64,000 nt of DNA, from assembly GCA_001599815.1 (NCBI GenBank), contig BCIA01000004.1:4180082-4244081 (forward strand), given 5' to 3'. The first letter of the stretch is position 1. Every line of letters starts with the position of its first letter. A program made the translations under genes and the position numbers. The notes beneath the pieces were generated by a model. It ran no database searches, was not told the DNA's origin, and saw nothing but the letters and a program-made list of their open reading frames with translations. Below, one piece after another: positions 42,471 through 54,171 of this stretch. Origin of the DNA: Furcasterigmium furcatum. Its lineage: Eukaryota > Ascomycota > Sordariomycetes > Glomerellales > Plectosphaerellaceae.

Positions 42471-45400
42471 ATGGATTCCTCCAGCCGGCCATCCTCTTCC
42501 CGCCGTCGCCCGCGCACACCGGCCATCACCGTTGACACGTCTGCCATCAACCCAGACCAAGGTACGCCGCCATTCCCTCACCGACTTCTCTTGTCTCTCT
42601 GCCCTTCCCATGCTGCGCTGGCTGCTGTCAGCAGAGGCCTCCTCGCCTGGACATGCTTGTCGAATGGATACCTGGTGGAGCGCTGCACCCGGGCGGGCCA
42701 GGCCATTGCTTGGGGCAGCTTGTCGCCCCTGGCCGCTCCAGTCAAGCTTCTTCCCCAATATTCCAGAACCCACATTCCTCTAGCCCACAGCTGCCGAGAA
42801 GCTAAGCCCCCTGTCATTTGCTCGGCTTCTGCCGGCAATAATCTCCCCGAACATCAACAGAGCTTCACTTGGGCAGAACATCGCCAGCTAACAATGCCTC
42901 GCAGAAGCAGCGCCTGCAGACCCGGGCTCCTCGCCCTTGTCGCCCCCGGGCTTCGAGGACACAAATACTCTCGCCGTTCCGACAAGAACATCAAGAGCGC
43001 AATCATGGGACTCGTCCAAGTCGATCCCCTCGACCGTGCGGACAGAATCCACCCCGGGGAGCGAAAGCGCAGACCCCATGCGAAAACCCTCCAGCGGCGT
43101 AGCTAGCAACTTCACCGGAACCACAAAAGTAAGCGGCCAGGACCCCCTGGCCCGGAATCCAGGCGAAGATGCCCTCTTCGACATCGCGAATAACCCCTTC
43201 GCCTTCTCGCCGGGTCACCTCTCCAAGCTGCTTGACCCCAAGAGCCCAGACGCCCTTGCAGCGCTCGGTGGCCTGGCTGGCCTCGAAAAGGGCCTCAAGA
43301 CCGACCGAAAGTCTGGTCTCAGCCTCGACGAGCTGACAATCTCTGACCCCGTTTCCTTCAAAGAGGCCACCGCCGCCGCAGATACTCAGCCCCCAAGCAA
43401 GGGCGCCCCGGACGCTGCCACGATTGCCAAGGAGATCGATGATGCGAAACCACCCCCACACAAAAGCAACTCGAACCACAACTTCAGCGATCGCAAGCGG
43501 GTCTTTGGGGAGAATCTCCTGCCGGACAGGAAATCTAAGTCACTGCTGCAGCTGGCATGGATCGCGCTCCAGGACAGGGTCCTTATCCTCCTCAGTGTTG
43601 CCGCGGTCGTGTCGCTGGCACTGGGCATCTATCAGACCGTTGGAGTCACTCATCACGAGGGCGCCAGGGTGGAATGGGTCGAAGGTGTCGCCATCGTCGT
43701 TGCCATTCTCATCGTCGTCGTGGTCGGGGCACTGAACGACTGGCAGAAGGAGAGGCAGTTCCGAAAGCTCAACAAGAAGAAGGAGGACCGTGTCGTCAAG
43801 ATTATCCGATCTGGTAAGCCCGCCAACATCTCGGTCCACGACATCCTCGTCGGCGATGTCATGCTCCTGGAAGCTGGCGATGTTCTTCCCGTCGACGGCG
43901 TCTACATCGATGGCCACAACGTCAGCTGCGATGAGTCTTCGGCTACCGGTGAATCGGACCTCATCAAGAAGATGCCGGCCGATGCCGTCATGGCCGCTCT
44001 CAAGGATGGCAGCACCAGCCTGAAAAAGCTCGACCCCTTCCTCATCTCCGGTGCCCGCGTTCTCGATGGATATGGTACTTTCCTCGTCACCGCTGTCGGC
44101 CAGAACTCCAGCCATGGCCGCACCATGATGTCCCTGCGTGATGACCCAGGCCTGACGCCTCTGCAGCTCAAGTTGAACATCCTCGCAGGCATGTGCATTT
44201 TCTCCCCTATCTGACTTTCCTTGTCTAACAAACTCTAGGGTACATCGCCAAGCTTGGTAGCGCTGCTGGTATCCTCCTTCTACTCACCCTGACGATCGAG
44301 TTCTTGGCCCGACTTCCTCACAACGATGACACCCCCGAACAAAAGGGACAGGGCTTCCTGCAGATTCTCATCACCTCCATCACAATTGTCGTCGTCGCCG
44401 TTCCCGAGGGCCTTCCCCTCGCTGTCACCCTGTCTCTGGCCTACGCCACCAAGCGAATGACCAAGGAGAACAACCTGGTCCGACATCTGCAGTCTTGCGA
44501 AACCATGGGCAATGCGACCGTAATTTGCTCTGATAAGACGGGTACCCTTACCGAAAACGTCATGACTGTTGTTGCCGGCAGCCTGGGATCAGGGAATGTC
44601 CGCTTCAGCGAACATGAGGAGCAAGAAGAGCCCGACGTTTCGGAGCCCGGCACCCCTGGCAAGGATCCCGAGACCGAAGATGTGGCCAGCCCCGACTCGC
44701 CCGGCAGCACCCGCCTGCTCATCGATAAGATCGGTGCCAGCCTGAGCTCCGAGTACAAGGATATCGTCAAGCAGTCTGTCGTCGCCAACACCACAGCATT
44801 CGAGGAGGAGGAGAAGGGCAAGAAGACCTTCGTCGGAACCAAGACCGAGACTGCCCTGCTCGACTGGGTCAAGCGATGCTTTTCTCTTGGACCTCTGGGC
44901 GAAGAGCGATCCAACCTGCCCGTACAGCAGCTGTCCCCGTTCAACTCAAAGCGCAAGGCGATGGGTGTGGTTATTCGCCTGCCCAACAACAAGTTCCGCT
45001 TCTTTGTCAAGGGTGCCCCTGAGATCGTGCTGGAGCAGTGTCTGTCGACCATCAGCGACCCTACCGCCTCGGTCTCCCGCACTTCCCTCGAAGACAACCA
45101 AAGGGCTCAGGTCAAGCAGGTCATCAGCAACTATGCCTCCAAGTCCCTCCGCACTCTCGCTCTCGCCTATCGCGACTTTGAAAGCTGGCCCCCGCCAAAC
45201 ACCCGCAAGGAGGAAGGAACCGACAACGTGGAGTTCTCCGATCTCTTCCGCGAGATGGTCTGGCTGGGCGTTGTGGGCATCCGTGATCCCGTTCGCGCTG
45301 CAGTTCCCGCTGCCGTGAAGCACTGCCACACTGCCTCGGTCTCTGTCAAGATGGTTACCGGCGACAATGTTGAAACGGCAAGGGCCATCGCCACTGAGTG

Positions 45401-46838
45401 CGGCATCCTGACAGAGGGTGGTCTTGTCATGCAGGGCATCGAGTTCCGCCGGCTCACTGATGACGAACGCGTCGGGGTCGTTCGGGACCTCCAGGTGCTG
45501 GCACGATCCAGCCCCGAGGATAAGCGAATCCTAGTCAAGACCCTGAAGGGGCTGGGCGACGTTGTCGCAGTCACCGGAGATGGTACGAACGATGCCCCTG
45601 CTCTCAAGGTAGCCGATGTTGGCTTCTCCATGGGCATCACCGGCACCGAAGTTGCCAAGGAGGCCTCGGACATTATCCTTATGGACGATAATTTCTCATC
45701 CATCGTTGGCGCTCTGGCTTGGGGCCGTGCCATCAACGACGCAGTCAAGAAGTTCCTGCAATTCCAGATCACGGTAAACATTACGGCTGTCATTCTCACC
45801 TTTGTGTCTGCTGTCGCAGACGAGAACGAGGAGGCCGTGCTCAGTGCTATCCAGCTGCTCTGGGTCAACCTCATCATGGATACCTTTGCCGCCCTCGCCC
45901 TCGCCACGGATCCGCCTACCGAGTCTCAGCTGCGACGGGCGCCCGAGGCCAAGACCGCCCCCCTTATCACGCTCACGATGTGGAAGATGATCATCGGCCA
46001 GTCGATCTACCAACTGATTGTCTGCTTCATTCTGCACTTTGCTGGACCCGGGTTCCTGGGCTACCCGGCCGACGAAAACAAGAGTCTCGTGTTCAACACC
46101 TTTGTGTTCATGCAGATCTTCAAGCTGGTCAACAGCAGACGTATTGACAACGAGCTCAACATCTTCGAGGGTCTCTCGCGCAACCGCCTGTTCATGCTCA
46201 TGATGGCCATCATGATTGCAGGCCAGGTCCTCATCATCTTTGTTGGCGGTCCCGCGTTTGTCGTGGTGGAGGGTGGTCTCAACGGGCCGCAATGGGGCAT
46301 CTCGCTGGTGCTCGGCTTCCTCTCCATCCCTGTTGGCATCCTCATCCGTCTGTTTCCCGATTCGATCATCCGCACATGCACGCACTGGATCGTCAAGCAC
46401 ACGCCCACCATCCCGATGCCTAAGATTTTCAAGCGCAAGAAGGAAAAGAAGGCCGACATGGAGAACCTCAACGGCAGCGTGGGCACGACTTTGATCAGCA
46501 TCCGCGACGACCTCGCCTTCCTGAAGCGCGTGCGTGGCGGCCGCATGAATCTGATCAGCGAGGCCATCGTGCACCCCGTCGAGGTCATCAGGCGCACCCG
46601 CAGCCGCAGCAGGACGGGCGGCTCCAACTCGGAGGACGACCGCTCGTCCATGTCCCCGATGCGCTCCGCCATGGGCTCAGCTGTGGGCATGCCGGGCCTG
46701 CTGGCTGCCAGTATCGGCGGCCTGTCACCCATCGAGCGCCGGCCCTCGACGACGTCGGACCAGGGCGACTCAACGCCCCCGCGCAACGCGGACAACGCTA
46801 CTGCTACTACTCCGGCAGACCAGCCGGAGCAGAAGTGA
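42471..46838 (+). CDS. pmc1: PMC1-type P2B Ca2+-ATPase
   Basis: Three exons: 42471-42561, 42905-44188, 44239-46838; 1324 residues. It pumps Ca2+ out of the cytosol, into the vacuole or across the plasma membrane. The N-terminal ~200 residues are disordered and Ser/Pro-rich, then DPKSPDALAALGGLAGLEKG, a family hallmark. Actuator motif: SCDESSATGESD. Membrane helix 4 has PEGLP (514-518). The phosphorylated Asp557 is in DKTGTLT. Nucleotide-binding KGAPE starts at Lys716, and the hinge TGDGTNDAP has Asp906. Helices 5-10 follow. The tail is Arg/Lys-rich (KRVRGGRMN, RRTRSRSRTGG) and may be regulatory. Intron 1 is unusually long (343 nt) and intron 2 is GC-AG (44189-44238). Confidence 0.96.
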
Positions 46839-48858
46839 GCGCCAGACGAAGCCATATACAAGAGCTTCGTCAGAGAGACGATTCTTTCTGAGTGTATATC
46901 AACAACTACAAACCTCATAATTTGCGAGTGCGAACTTGCGGGAGAGGCCTGGACAACACGGGCCCGAGAGCGGATTCAGCTCTCAACGTGTGTACAACAC
47001 GCCGGCATAGACCGGTTCTTTTCTTTTCCTTAGTGCGATACTCCACATAGCAGCTGCAGGCATCTTCTCAGAGCGCGGCAACGGTAGCGAAAATAGATTC
47101 GATTTCGAGAATACATGCTGGTCGGGGCGTGATGTGTGAGGTTCACGATGAGGCGACTTCGTTCTTAGGCGAGAACCCCAAGACCCCTAGGGGTTGACGA
47201 GACGTTGATCGAGGCTGTCGGTCGTGGAACATTTCGAAGGACTCGTCGAGAGATCTGGAAGCAGAATTGAGTCGCAACCAATCAATCAATGTAAGCGCAG
47301 AAATGCCACCTGGGAACTAACAGGCGAGCATTCCACGTTGAGGCAAGGCCGCGAGACATTGCATTCCGGGTGGCTCGGGCTGGCGATTGGGCATGTTGCC
47401 TTTCTCGGCGGCCGATCAGCCCCCTGGATTTATCGCGGATGACCTGTTCCCAAACAGGATACACTGGGGCAGGGTCTGTTGTTGGAAAAGAGCGGCAGGG
47501 CTGAACGGTACCGAGAATTGGGATCCGCAGGCTCTCGCCACCGTTCAGGGGGATCCGCGGTGGACGAAACATCGAGGTTTCCGAGGGTTGCATTGCCGAC
47601 GGCGGCGAGGCGGTCAGGCCGAGGGCGAGAGAGGTTGAGAGGCCTTTGAGTAGTGGTTGGCCAGCTTTCAAGACCCGACTCGCTGCCAAACACGCTCGTC
47701 CGGCGCTCTGGTTTGTCAGTGGTCTGGCACTATTCGGTGGGCATATCATCGCTGGGCATTGCTCCTCCTCGCCGTGAGTGGTCTGCTCGCCCCCGTCCGG
47801 CTCTTGGCCTCGGTGGCATTGGAGGGCTCCACGGCCAGACGAACCTCTGGGTCCCTTCTTTCGGATGGCAGAAGAAACATGGAGGGTTTGCCACTTCCTT
47901 CTCAAGAGAGAAGAGATGCGCAGGGGTGCGTGCGCATTGATGTCCCGTCCCTGCCGGGCGGCTTGCGGCATTGGGATGACGGAGTGCGTTTCAGGGTGCT
48001 TCTTGTTGGAAACCTCGGGATGTTTGATCGCGAGACCCTGTGCGCCATCGGATTTGGGGGCGGCTGCCCGGCCGTTGGATTTGTTTCTTTTGGGCCGGCG
48101 AAAGTTCAAGAAATAGTCTAGCAGAGTTTACGGGCTTTGCGGGCTGAACTCAGCTCGTTGAACTATCTCAACTGGATCTGATTCAGGGGGCGTGGTGTTG
48201 CTTCTTGGTGGCCCGTGTAAGTCAGACGAGGCCTCACCTCGCCGCATGAGACGACAAGACCTCCACCCACATCAGTGACACGGCCAAAATCAGACGCCCG
48301 GCACCGCGCCGATCGTGCAACCCTCCGTCTCGCACCCCGCATGACGTGTTGATCTTTGCGTCACAAGCGCACGTTCGCCGGCCGGGCTGGGAACTCTGGT
48401 CGGGCTGATCCTAAGACAAGGGGGGTACTCCAGGGAGGCCAGCAACAAGGAGGCTGGATATACCCTCCCACGTTCCCCGGGCTTTCCTTCATTTAGGGCC
48501 CCCTTCCATTTCTTCGTCTCTTCTTCCGGCGTCCCGATAAGTACTTACTCACCCGTTGGCATTGCGATTCGATCTGGTGGCTGGTTCCATCTGCTCAGCA
48601 TTCTTCACGATACGACCCCTTGATACCACGGCCTCGACCTTCTTTGCGCTTTGCCTTGCCTAGTCCTGGAGACTCTTGGCCCCCTCTGGAGAAGGGATAT
48701 TCACTTCGACTCTTTTCCCTCTCGAGACCTGTTTCTTTTGTCCGTCGACATTCGCTTTTCATCACCCTTTGCTAGGACGACTCAGACGCCACTAACACTC
48801 AGGGAGGTTATCCTGAGACGACACACACACACACCTTGGAGGAAAGAAATTAGACATC
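46839..48858. other. Gene-free interval, about 2 kb
   Basis: The left end is the 3' flank of the Ca2+-ATPase. The right end (about 48450-48858) is a CT-rich leader and promoter of the next gene. Two open frames overlap on opposite strands at 47282-48109 (275 codons, minus) and 47657-48121 (154 codons, plus). Neither has a signature or intron pattern, and I regard both as chance frames. Confidence 0.5.
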
Positions 48859-49635
48859 ATGTCTGGACTGCTTGACGGCCTCTTGCCTGGCCCCCAGTCG
48901 AGTGATGCGCCCCTCCTAGGGCCCATCCTCGGCGGCGGTAGAGACGACGAGCCCACAGAAGCCCCCGAGGTCACACGGCCATCGGCCACGCCGGTAGAGG
49001 CATCGCCAACGCCAACACCGAGCAGTGATCGCGAGGAGGACAACAACGCAGATGAAGAGGCGTCGCCCGCGCTCCCCTCGGTAGACACACCAACACCAGT
49101 GCGCCCGCGGCCGACCTTCATCATCACAGCCGTCCCCTCCGATACCGATGCGGAAACGTCCGCATCACTCCCGGCAGAGCTCACGCCGTCCGCGCTCCCT
49201 ACTCTGCCCTCCCTCCCCGGACCAGACGACGAGCTCATCCAAGCACCGCCTCCGTCAATCTCCCTCCCTCTCCCAACGCCGGACGACATCCCAACAACTC
49301 TCGTCATGGCGCCCTCGCCATCAATTCCCACTCCATCAGGCACCCGCCCCTCGGGAGGCGCCGAATCCGCCCTTGCCGACTCGTCAACGTCGGGTGGCGA
49401 CCCCATGGCAACCCTCATGCCGGCGCTGCCCATCTCCCTCGGCGTCGGTGGCGGCGTCCTCCTCGTCGGCGTCCTGGCCGGCATACTCTACAAGAAGGGC
49501 AAGTGGCCTTTCCGGAGCAGGGATCGCGACGGCGCGTTCGAGGAGCTCGAGGACGGCGTTGCGGAGAAGAGGTTCCAGAGGAAGTGGGATCCAAGGGTGA
49601 GCATGTGGAGGCCCAACGGCGCGACCAACTTTTAA
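48859..49635 (+). CDS. Single-pass membrane protein with Ser/Pro/Thr-rich ectodomain
   Basis: Single exon, 258 residues. There is no clear cleavable signal peptide (MSGLLDGLLPGPQSSD). Residues 20-185 are dominated by Pro, Ser, Thr and acidic residues, suited to heavy O-glycosylation. One hydrophobic helix (about 192-212: ISLGVGGGVLLVGVLAGILY) is followed by basic KKGKWPFR, then a short cytosolic tail with FEELEDGVAEKRFQRKWDPR. This resembles fungal wall-stress-sensor-like or mucin-like proteins (Mid2 type) in layout only. The membrane helix plus basic stop-transfer supports a real protein; its family is not recognised. Confidence 0.78.
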   Translation: MSGLLDGLLPGPQSSDAPLLGPILGGGRDDEPTEAPEVTRPSATPVEASPTPTPSSDREEDNNADEEASPALPSVDTPTPVRPRPTFIITAVPSDTDAETSASLPAELTPSALPTLPSLPGPDDELIQAPPPSISLPLPTPDDIPTTLVMAPSPSIPTPSGTRPSGGAESALADSSTSGGDPMATLMPALPISLGVGGGVLLVGVLAGILYKKGKWPFRSRDRDGAFEELEDGVAEKRFQRKWDPRVSMWRPNGATNF

Positions 49636-50193
49636 CTAAGAAGGATGGGTGGGAGGAGATGAGCCACCAGAAGCTCGGCGAAGATGACTGGGAGGGGCAT
49701 CTGTATATTACTGTACCTGGACATTGGCGTTGAGGACGGACCGACATGGCAGATCCTGGATGAAATTAAGATCAAATGTGATGACTTTGTTGTCAGATTC
49801 CGAGCACAAGCACCTGTTGCAGCGAGGCACTGTAGAGTTGACGGGCTTTGACCGTGTGCGAGTCCTGCGCGTGAGTTTAGTTGACTTGCGTTGGTGAAGA
49901 GTGGCGGTCAGGCTATGGATGGTTCCATTGTATTAGGGAGAGTTCTGGAGCACTCTGGCCCTCCACTGTTGGAGAGCCTGGAAGGCATCCGATGGCCACC
50001 TCATGGACCTGACTCTGGGTACTAAGGTAGGTGCCCCTGTGCTCATCGCTACTTCCCAGTCTAACAACTTGCAGGGTAGGTACCTCCCATTATCATTGGA
50101 TGTTGTACTGGACCTACATATATGGACGGCCTCTCTCCAGAGATTCAATGGATGCGGGATGCATCACACATCATCTAAGGTACCTTACACATC
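49636..50193 (+). other. Spacer upstream of the F-box pseudogene
   Basis: 558 bp: the 3' flank of the membrane protein gene and the former promoter of the broken F-box gene. Nothing else is seen. Confidence 0.5.
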
Positions 50194-51804
50194 ATGACTA
50201 ACTGGAACTCGCTGCCGCCGGAGTTGCGCCTCATGATCCTAAACTTCTCGGTCATAAGATAAGCTCTCATGCTCCAGTATGTCGAGTTTGGCAGGACTTC
50301 ATTGAGGAGAAGACTTTCCGCCGCCTCAGACTAGAGATAGCCCGTCTTGACGAATTCGAAGCTATCGTTGTTGGGAGGAGACGACAACTCGTCAAACACC
50401 TATGGCTGAACATCGAGCTCCCGGAATACACTTGTCGAATGTGCGGCGTCACACGAAGCAATTCCAATCCACTCGATTCGTGGAAACCGAAGCAGAAGCA
50501 CACATCTCTCACCAGTAAGGCAATCAAAAGACTGTTCGAGATCCTCCGTACCTGGAATCCGGATGATGCCCAAGGACTCACGCTTGAGCTCATGGCACAA
50601 TCTCTAAGCGATGGCAAACACTGGTTCAAGAACTGCTTCTTCGGACGAGGATCCCCGTTGGAAGACATTCTCGGCGACATGGACAGCGTTCCGGACCCGA
50701 CGGACATGAGCATGTACCACGACGCCTGCGCCCCCTTTCACGACGAAATTCACGGATGGGTCGACGGCTCTCGAGATCACCAAGCCTGGGAGGCTAATTG
50801 CAATGTCCTGCTTCTCTTCCAGACGCTTGGAGATGTCGCCAAGTACAAGTTGCCAGTTGTCCCCGTGGTGACGGAACTGGTCATCCGGCGGCAGTGTCGT
50901 CGCCGATTCTCACCCTTTATGCTGGATACCATCTATAGGAGCCTGCCACGGCTGGAGGCTCTTACTTTCGAGCCCTGGCGGCCCTGGATCCCAATGGACC
51001 TGGTCATTGCCGATTAGAGTGAGTGCATACTATGCCTCATTTCGCCGTTCAGGAGAAGCGCTGACATTTGATGGCGAGTTCAGAGTCCAACTTCAGACGG
51101 AGTCTTCCGGCTTCCGTCAAGAGGCTCTCGCTATTCGAGGACTTCAACAAAACCTACAGCTCGACACTCCAGGCACCGTCTTGGTCTATCATCGGGCCAT
51201 TTCCCGATCGCCCTGTGGAGCCCGCCCTGGCGGAAGCCATCGCACACCGGAGCCTCAATCTCGAGCAGCTTTACGTGTCCTTCATGATCGATGCCGAGAA
51301 GTATTTCGAAGCTTGTCAGCCAAACTGGAAATGGAATAACCTCCGGTCCATCGTCCTGACATCCCGCAGCTTAGTCGAAAAGAACGCGGTCGAGCCCGGA
51401 TTCCCTCGTCTTCTGACACGAGCGGCAGTCGTCGCGCGCCAGATGCCCAGCCTGACGTGCATGGTGCTCTACAACGCGTCCAAATGCGAGGCCTGCAGCT
51501 TCACGTACCTCATCAAGGACAACAGTCGGGCTAGCCTCGCTTGGCGGGGCACATGGGGTATCCCGGAGAGGAAAAACTGCTTTTTGAGACTGTGACGCAG
51601 TGGAGCGCCACGGCGAGGTCTCATCTACGTACGTTGGGATACGCGGCACGGGCTGGCACCTTCAGCCATCGTGTGAATTCTAAGAAGAGATTTGTGTCCC
51701 ATGGAGATGCCATACACTGGCTTAAACTGCCCAGGGGAGTCATTGACCCAGTTTCCCTGTGGCAGATACGGCGGGAAGGTATTCTCGAGGAGAGCGAGGT
51801 ATGA
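50194..51804 (+). pseudogene. Broken F-box/DUF6546-like gene
   Basis: It starts MTNWNSLPPELRLMILNF, an F-box-like N-terminus, and ends HGDAIHWLKLPRGVIDPVSL, the C-terminal signature of a large fungal family (F-box plus DUF6546-like) expanded in plant-associated ascomycetes. Three lesions break it. First, a frameshift between about 50245 and 50253: the first frame stops at 50260-50262, while the F-box continuation (ISSHAPVCRVWQDFIEEKTF) is in another frame. Second, a TAG at 51015-51017, one base before a normal splice donor; intron 51019-51083 has a CTGAC branch and CAG acceptor and joins the next exon in frame. Third, a frameshift at about 51555-51590, in a region with runs of A and T, separates ASLAWRGTWG from LLFETVTQWSATA. 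In life such proteins would recruit substrates to SCF ubiquitin ligases. Confidence 0.8.
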
Positions 51805-52090
51805 GCTGCTCGTTTGTTTTTGTCCCGCGGAGCACCCTCGAAGCAGGTCTAGATAGTAGAGATTCATGGGTAGAGAGACTGCTACTTAAGGTTTCTCGCT
51901 TTTTGCCACCTTAGAGACAGGGTTGGCCAAGCAACTTTATTTTCTGTTACAACCCCGAGTAGAGCCTGAGCTTTCATGATTTGGTCCTTTCTCGATAACC
52001 CAGCAGCCAGATCGCAGTGTGTTTGCACTTAACAGTTCCGCCCATTCCAATTTCCAGTCCTCCAGTTGAATGCCAAGCCATTTTTCTCCA

Positions 52091-53107
52091 TCACGTCGGG
52101 CTCTCCGTCGACTGCTGGTGGACCGGATTGGGAGGTGCTCGTTCTGGCGGAGACCGAGGCAGATGGCCGCTGTCTCGTAAGAGGCTCTCGTAGCGTTGGA
52201 GCGTAGCATCTTGCTCCTGAATTCTTGACACCAGCATCTCGTGCCTTTCCCGGTTGGCTCGAGCCTCATTCAAGAGGATCCTCATGGCGTCCTCCACGAC
52301 GTCGCTGTGACGGCGAGCAGAGAGCTCCGACAGCAGCGACTCGCAGTCCGTGAGTCGGTCTGACTGCGATGTCGATCGAGATTGGTTGTCGGTGAGATTG
52401 CTGAGGCTGGTATTGATCAAGTGATCCCGATTCTGAGGGTAGTGTATGTGTCGTGGCTGGGTTGATCCGGTTGCCCTGGATTCGTGAAGAAAGGGGCCAG
52501 GGTATGCCACCCTCTGTGGGCTATCGTGCTCGCACTTGACAACGACTGGGTCCTCGGGATCTTTCTCGATGCTTTCCATGACTTCTGGTAACTCTGACTC
52601 CTCGGTCAGGCCTGGCTGTGCGCGGTGCGGAATGGGGGTGAGCCGGGGCGGCTTCCCTGTGAATGGGGGAGGTTCGAAGGAGGCAGGCTTCGGAGGGAGA
52701 CCGATCTCAGGAAGCCCCAGGACGATAGCGACGTTGTTTCGCATGAGAATACACTCGTATCGATTGCAAGTCATAAGGGCCGTCACGGGAGCACCGTCGA
52801 TGGCCGTGTCGATGAGTGCTACCATCCAGGCCTGATACTTGGGCTTGGGGTCGGGGTCGCTTTCGTCTTGTGCTATGGCACGTCTGAATCTCTCCCAGCC
52901 TGGAGAGGCACCAAAAGGGGCACCCTCTCTCGCGGCACTATCAAATGATCTGATGCTATCGCGTACCAGCCTGACGTTGCTCATGAAATAGGGGTCAAAG
53001 ACACCGCTTTGCTCGAGTGCCGTACAGACATCTGATCCACGAGCTCTCAGCCATTCCGGGTTGCGAAAACCTGGGTCTCTCTTCCGGTCGCCGACAGGAT
53101 TCGACAT
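52091..53107 (-). CDS. Unknown protein with C-terminal coiled coil
   Basis: Single exon, 338 residues. The N-terminal ~140 residues look folded (FRNPEWLRARGSDVCTALEQ, FDPYFMSNVRLVRDSIRSFD, KYQAWMVALIDTAIDGAPVT, CILMRNNVAIVLGLPEIGLP). The middle is Pro/Ser-rich and acidic. Residues about 265-318 are strongly helical and charged (LLSELSARRHSDVVEDAM, ANRERHEMLVSRIQEQDATL), probably a coiled coil. The end is Pro-rich. No signal peptide, membrane helix or zinc ligand pattern. I do not recognise the family; it may be lineage-specific. It is convergent with the F-box pseudogene, 286 bp away. Confidence 0.75.
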   Translation of the reverse strand: MSNPVGDRKRDPGFRNPEWLRARGSDVCTALEQSGVFDPYFMSNVRLVRDSIRSFDSAAREGAPFGASPGWERFRRAIAQDESDPDPKPKYQAWMVALIDTAIDGAPVTALMTCNRYECILMRNNVAIVLGLPEIGLPPKPASFEPPPFTGKPPRLTPIPHRAQPGLTEESELPEVMESIEKDPEDPVVVKCEHDSPQRVAYPGPFLHESRATGSTQPRHIHYPQNRDHLINTSLSNLTDNQSRSTSQSDRLTDCESLLSELSARRHSDVVEDAMRILLNEARANRERHEMLVSRIQEQDATLQRYESLLRDSGHLPRSPPERAPPNPVHQQSTESPT

Positions 53108-54171
53108 GGCGGCGTGGTGTGTGGCATTGAAGTGCCCGGAGTGGACGAGGTCGTCGTTTGGCAGTAGACAGTAGAGAGAGGCAGGCCCTCGGACAATTCG
53201 GCTCTGCGTGTGTCCCGAGTTGTGACGAATGCCGGTCGATGTAGGTCAGTTGACAAAGTCTGTTGAATATTTTGATGCCAAGGAGAAAGGAAAGGCCGTT
53301 ACTTGTACAAGCAAGGAGGAGGCAGCAGGTGAGGTGGGTGAAGGCGGGCAGTAAGGGCCTCGGTCTGCGGGCAGCTAAGTATCGCACCTTCCCTCGCTCG
53401 GGTCGTTGCTCAGTAGGTAGATAAGTACCTGAGGTACATATCAAGACCACCTCAACTTGCAAGTTCCCCCCGTACAGTATCTTGCACTCTTTCTAGCAGC
53501 CCGTCGTCGCCCCGAGATCTTCAGAACAGGCCGCTACCCCTTCGTGGGCCTGATGCCACCTGGGCACCCATCACATCCCTACGTACGGGCGTATGCTCAG
53601 ATATTCGATACGAGTGTCTGCTAGGCCTGTGGTAATTTAGGACACTGCCGACTCGACTTGGAGCTGTCTAAACGGCAAGGAAGTCTGACATGTCGTGTTT
53701 GTGTCCTGTCCAGGCACGGATTCAAGGCAAATTCAGGCACTCGGCTTTTCTCAGAGATCTTGGCGAACACTACGAGATCAAAATAACCGTTCATTCAATT
53801 TTCTCCAGCAAACTGAGAGCGCGTCTGATGCTGTCCTAGCGGCGAGGTCGTCGACAGGTTGAATGACTCCGGGGATGTCAATCAGGGGCTGTTGGGATGG
53901 GACATATGGCTTACATAATCATCCATCCCCTGGTCGCTGATCAGCCGGAACTCCATCAAAAATTTCAGTTGCAGTCTTCTGCGCATCTGCGATCCATCCT
54001 CACGTGACTACCAACAACGCGCTTCATCAAGCATCCTCAACAACCATTGCGCGACGCTCTATCTGTTGTACGTCCTCCATCGCACCCATCCACGCGCGCG
54101 CCCCCTTCGCGCCCCTATCCTCAGCCAACGGTCGTTCATCTCTGCGACCATGAGCTGGATCGCTAACCACC
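53108..54171. other. Divergent interval upstream of the bromodomain gene
   Basis: 1.06 kb with two outward-facing gene starts. Close to the right gene, a GTACGT donor at 54066 and GCTAACC branch plus CAG ending at 54177 outline a possible 5' leader intron that would remove the first ATG (54172). No repeat or RNA gene seen. Confidence 0.5.

Noticed and set aside
47282..48109. 275-codon minus-strand frame
   Set aside because: No domain, no conserved-looking core, and an overlapping long frame on the other strand; probably chance in GC-rich DNA.
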